A DNA stretch of 64,000 nt, from positions 806,001 to 870,000 of the forward strand of contig JADJYU010000001.1 of the NCBI GenBank assembly GCA_016719565.1, in the 5' to 3' direction. The position numbers and the translations under genes are program-made. A model generated the notes under the pieces. It ran no database searches. It saw only the letters and a list, made by a program, of their open reading frames with translations, and was not told the origin of the DNA. Positions 61,711 to 64,000 of the stretch are shown here, piece after piece (position 1 is the stretch's first letter; each line of letters opens with the position of its first letter). Source of the DNA: Ignavibacteria bacterium. Its GTDB lineage: Bacteria; Bacteroidota; Ignavibacteria; Tepidaquicellales; Tepidaquicellaceae.

Positions 61711-62069
61711 TTCAATGCTCCTTTTTTAATTACATAAACATAACCTATCAATAGTATAACAATAAAAACCGAAACGCTTATAAATGAATATAGCATTTTT
61801 GCGCTATCTAGATTTATAAATGCAACAGCCCACGGATATAAAAAAACAACTTCAATATCAAATAATATAAACAGTACGGCTACCATATAAAATTTAACTG
61901 AAAACCTCTCATGCGCCGTACCTATCGGTTCTATACCGCTTTCATAAGTAGAAAGCTTTTCCTTGTTTGGTCTGTTCGGACCAAAGAGAGAAGAAAAAAA
62001 TACATTAACTACCCCGAATATAACTGCAATAGCAATTATAATTATAATTGGAATATATGATTCTAACAT
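61701..62069 (-). CDS. nuoA: NADH-quinone oxidoreductase subunit A
   Basis: Membrane subunit of complex I, 122 residues with three helices (~5-28, ~62-85 and ~91-113). Conserved features are the first-loop YESGIEPIGTAHERFSVKFY and LFDIEVVFLYPWAV, whose acidic residues are part of the E-channel. It is the first gene of the nuo cluster, and its promoter should lie in the AT-rich region between 62070 and the tRNA gene on the opposite strand. Confidence 0.95.
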   Translation of the reverse strand: MLESYIPIIIIIAIAVIFGVVNVFFSSLFGPNRPNKEKLSTYESGIEPIGTAHERFSVKFYMVAVLFILFDIEVVFLYPWAVAFINLDSAKMLYSFISVSVFIVILLIGYVYVIKKGALKWD

Positions 62070-62240
62070 GCGTCAATATAAATTTTTTTTATTTTAATAT
62101 TAAGGAAAAAATAAGAATAATTCCTTACTAGTAATTTTATTTAATGAAAGGCGCAACATTGATAAATAATTCCTGTACTCAGAAAGAAATTATCATTGAA
62201 TAAGAATTACAATAAAGTTAAGTTATGCGTTCAGAATTTT

Positions 62241-62314
62241 GCCGGGATAGCTCAGCTGGTTAGAGCGTCGGAATCATAATCCGTAGGTCGGGGGTTCAAG
62301 TCCCTCTCCCGGTA
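62241..62314 (+). tRNA. tRNA with CAU anticodon (Met, possibly Ile2)
   Basis: The 74-base cloverleaf has acceptor arms GCCGGGA and TCCCGGT (first pair G-U), the D-arm GCTCAGCTGGTTAGAGC, an anticodon loop ATCATAA with anticodon CAT, and the T-arm GGGGGTTCAAGTCCCTC. The discriminator base is A, and CCA is not encoded. The outermost anticodon-stem pair is T-T. Elongator Met is most likely. Ile2 (lysidine-modified) cannot be excluded by eye, and initiator Met is unlikely because the first pair can form. Confidence 0.88.
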
Positions 62315-62515
62315 CAAAATGAATTAATGCGAAATAAATTTATCAGGAATTTTTTAATAAATTCCGGTCTATGAAATAACACTTCGATTCTAATAATATC
62401 TACTCTTTAATTTTCATATCCTTCAATAATCCGGAATCATCTGGTATCAAATATTTCAATTGATTAATTTTTATATTAAAGCTATTTTCATAGTTCACTT
62501 TTAAAAATTTTATAA

Positions 62516-63169
62516 ATGGCAGAAATAACATTACAAGCCCAGAAAAGAGATACATATAAAGAATTAACCCTTAATCAGCTAAGAGAAAAGGGGATCATTC
62601 CTGGTGTGTATTATGGGCACGGGGTAGATAATATTAGTTTGGCAGTAACGGAAATTAATCTGCGGCCTATAATCTATACTACAGAATCAAGGATCATTAA
62701 TCTGAAATTTGAGGATAACAGCAGTTTTAACTGCATTCTGAAAGACGTTCAGTTTCATCCGGTTTCAGACAAACCACTTCACTTTGACCTGATTGCAATA
62801 AATGAAGGAGAACAGATAACTATAGAAGTTTCAGTGCATATAATTGGAAACGCTCCGGGTATAAAAGATGGCGGTGTATTGCAGCATAGTCTGCATAAAC
62901 TGCAGATCGAATGTCTTCCTTCAAATATTCCGACTCATATTGACGTAGACGTTTCAGAATTAAATGTAAACGATTCTATAAAAGTATCAGATCTGAAATT
63001 AGACAATATTACAGTATTGAATGATGAAAATGCTTCCATTGTTGCCATTATTCCGCCGACAGTTGAAAAAGAACCTACAGCTGAAGAAGGAGCTGATGCA
63101 CCAACAGAACCGGAAGTAATTTCCAAATCCAAGAAAGACGAAGATTCCGAAGAAGACGGAAAGAAGTAA
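62516..63169 (+). CDS. rplY: 50S ribosomal protein L25 (general stress protein CTC type)
   Basis: A 5S-rRNA-binding protein of the long L25/CTC form, 217 residues. The N-terminal L25 domain (~1-92) has QKRDTYKELTLNQLREKGIIPGVYYG and FNCILKDVQFHPVSDKPLHFDLIAI. The TL5_C domain (~97-185) has GNAPGIKDGGVLQHSLHKLQIECLP. It ends in a highly acidic/Lys tail (DSEEDGKK). The gene is immediately upstream of pth, a common conserved pair in bacteria. Confidence 0.94.
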   Translation: MAEITLQAQKRDTYKELTLNQLREKGIIPGVYYGHGVDNISLAVTEINLRPIIYTTESRIINLKFEDNSSFNCILKDVQFHPVSDKPLHFDLIAINEGEQITIEVSVHIIGNAPGIKDGGVLQHSLHKLQIECLPSNIPTHIDVDVSELNVNDSIKVSDLKLDNITVLNDENASIVAIIPPTVEKEPTAEEGADAPTEPEVISKSKKDEDSEEDGKK

Positions 63170-63204
63170 TTTTGGTTTTAAATTATTTCTGATTAATTTT
63201 AATT

Positions 63205-63810
63205 ATGAAATTAATAGTCGGATTAGGAAACCCTGGAGTTAATTATGAATATACCAGGCACAATATTGGTTTTATAATACTGGATCATTTTGCAGAAAAT
63301 AGGAAGGTAAATTTTAAAGCAGGAAGAGGTGACTGGTATGAATCCAGTTTTAAAGTAAACTGTGAAGAAGTATTTCTTCTAAAGCCGTATACATTTATGA
63401 ATAACAGCGGTTCAGCAGTTACTGAATTTTGTGAGTTTCATGAAATAAAACAGAATGATGTCTTAGTGATATATGATGATTTTCAATTACAGTTAGGTAC
63501 AATCAGAGTCAGAAAAAAAGGAAGCGACGGAGGGCATAACGGAATTTCGGATATTATGTACAGGATGAATACGAATGAGATCCCTAGAATGAGAGTCGGT
63601 ATAGGAAATGAAGAAGTTTTAAACAAAGATGAATTTATTGACTTTGTGCTAAGCAACTTCAGTAAAGATGAATTTAAAATTCTGAAAAAGTTAATGCCGG
63701 AATTTGAAAAATGTATCATCAGCTTTATAACAGAAGAAATAAAAGTTACAATGAATAATTTCAACAAATCCTTTCTGATATCAGGAAAGGAAAATTCTGA
63801 AATTAATTAA
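63205..63810 (+). CDS. pth: Peptidyl-tRNA hydrolase
   Basis: Enzyme that releases peptides from prematurely dissociated peptidyl-tRNA, 201 residues and cytoplasmic. It has the N-terminal KLIVGLGNPGVNYEYTRHNIGF with the catalytic His (~20), the Asn of TFMNNSG (~68), DDFQLQLGTIRVRKKGSDGGHNG with the catalytic Asp and Asn, and the C-terminal FVLSNFSKDE. Complete, 35 bases after rplY and almost certainly co-transcribed with it. Confidence 0.96.
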   Translation: MKLIVGLGNPGVNYEYTRHNIGFIILDHFAENRKVNFKAGRGDWYESSFKVNCEEVFLLKPYTFMNNSGSAVTEFCEFHEIKQNDVLVIYDDFQLQLGTIRVRKKGSDGGHNGISDIMYRMNTNEIPRMRVGIGNEEVLNKDEFIDFVLSNFSKDEFKILKKLMPEFEKCIISFITEEIKVTMNNFNKSFLISGKENSEIN

Positions 63811-63922
63811 TTTATATATATACGGATCCGCTTATTCTGCAAATGAGTAAACCGGCATTCTGAATCTCCCGGAAAATTCGATAAGATCTTTTAAACATAA
63901 ACAGTAAATCATAATTAAAAAA

Positions 63923-64000
63923 ATGAGGAAATATTTATTAGGTATCTTTCTTGTATTGACAGCACCTGTGCTGGCTTTGGCAAGTGAGGCGGACCTGGTA
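63923..64000 (+). CDS. Start of an exported or membrane protein (3' end outside the window)
   Basis: An ATG at 63923 opens MRKYLLGIFLVLTAPVLALA followed by SEADLV and runs off the window. The first 20 residues are a signal peptide or first membrane helix. A-rich sequence just upstream (AATTAAAAAA) resembles other starts in the window. Only 26 residues are available. Membrane pyrophosphatases of related bacteria can begin in a similar way, but the identification is not safe. Confidence 0.5.
   Translation, partial: MRKYLLGIFLVLTAPVLALASEADLV

Noticed and set aside
63830..63900. A terminator after pth based on the CGGATCCG palindrome
   Set aside because: The stem is too short and no T-run follows.
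1..64000. CRISPR arrays, insertion sequences, prophage genes, rRNA, integrase-tRNA attachment sites
   Set aside because: I looked for regularly spaced repeats, transposase and phage motifs, and duplicated ends near the tRNA at 62.2 kb, and saw none.

Overview
The window reads as AT-rich chromosomal DNA from a member of the Bacteroidota/Chlorobiota/Ignavibacteriota group, most likely an Ignavibacteria-type bacterium. The evidence is several secreted proteins ending in the type IX secretion (T9SS) sorting domain with a YPNPFNP-type motif, dockerin-like doublets in secreted proteins, a PaiB-type flavoprotein, large membrane histidine kinases, frequent TTG starts, and at least one TAnnTTTG-type promoter candidate. 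I see no rRNA, CRISPR array, insertion sequence, prophage or origin.

Layout. 1-9.7 kb: 3' part of an Omp85 outer-membrane gene, holB, an Ig-like lipoprotein overlapping a 1385-residue NtrY-like sensor kinase, a small DUF4783-like protein and a DinB-fold protein. 10-14 kb: an aldehyde dehydrogenase, a TPR protein, an OB-fold-like lipoprotein and era. 14.2-21.4 kb: a signalling cassette made of a Cys-rich lipoprotein, a two-component-propeller kinase and a NarL-type regulator, then three small related lipoproteins around a dockerin/T9SS protein, closed by a strong terminator. 21.5-23.2 kb: PhoX-type phosphatase. 23.3-31.7 kb: a surface-glycan-like run (two GT4 enzymes, methyltransferase, PaiB-like protein, GT-C enzyme, YfhO-like protein, degenerate Nudix). 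31.7-43.7 kb: a GAF protein, asparagine synthetase, LemA, a nucleotidyltransferase-mutase fusion, a PTS IIA protein, an M61 peptidase and a BNR-repeat T9SS protein. 43.9-47.7 kb: der, YifB/ComM and a LOG-family protein with a probable ATT start. 47.8-54.2 kb: a monoheme cytochrome-porin fusion, lipoproteins, a metalloprotease and a beta-helix protein. 54.3-62.1 kb: an M28 peptidase and a partial nuo operon (nuoABCDEF) interrupted by a T9SS protein gene. 62.2-64 kb: tRNA(CAU), rplY, pth and the start of an exported protein.

Two points stand out. First, five genes between 34 and 51.5 kb (GAF protein, asnB, M61 peptidase, BNR protein, metalloprotease) are each split by a single-base frame change. 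Three are of the -1 type and fall in lysine/A-tract codons, one of them exactly at an in-frame A AAA AAG heptamer. This is either indel error or decay confined to that part of the contig, or a recoding signal that can be tested. Second, the 14-21 kb sensor/lipoprotein cassette and the single-heme outer-membrane barrel at 47.8-49.0 kb are the best candidates for poorly described biology.
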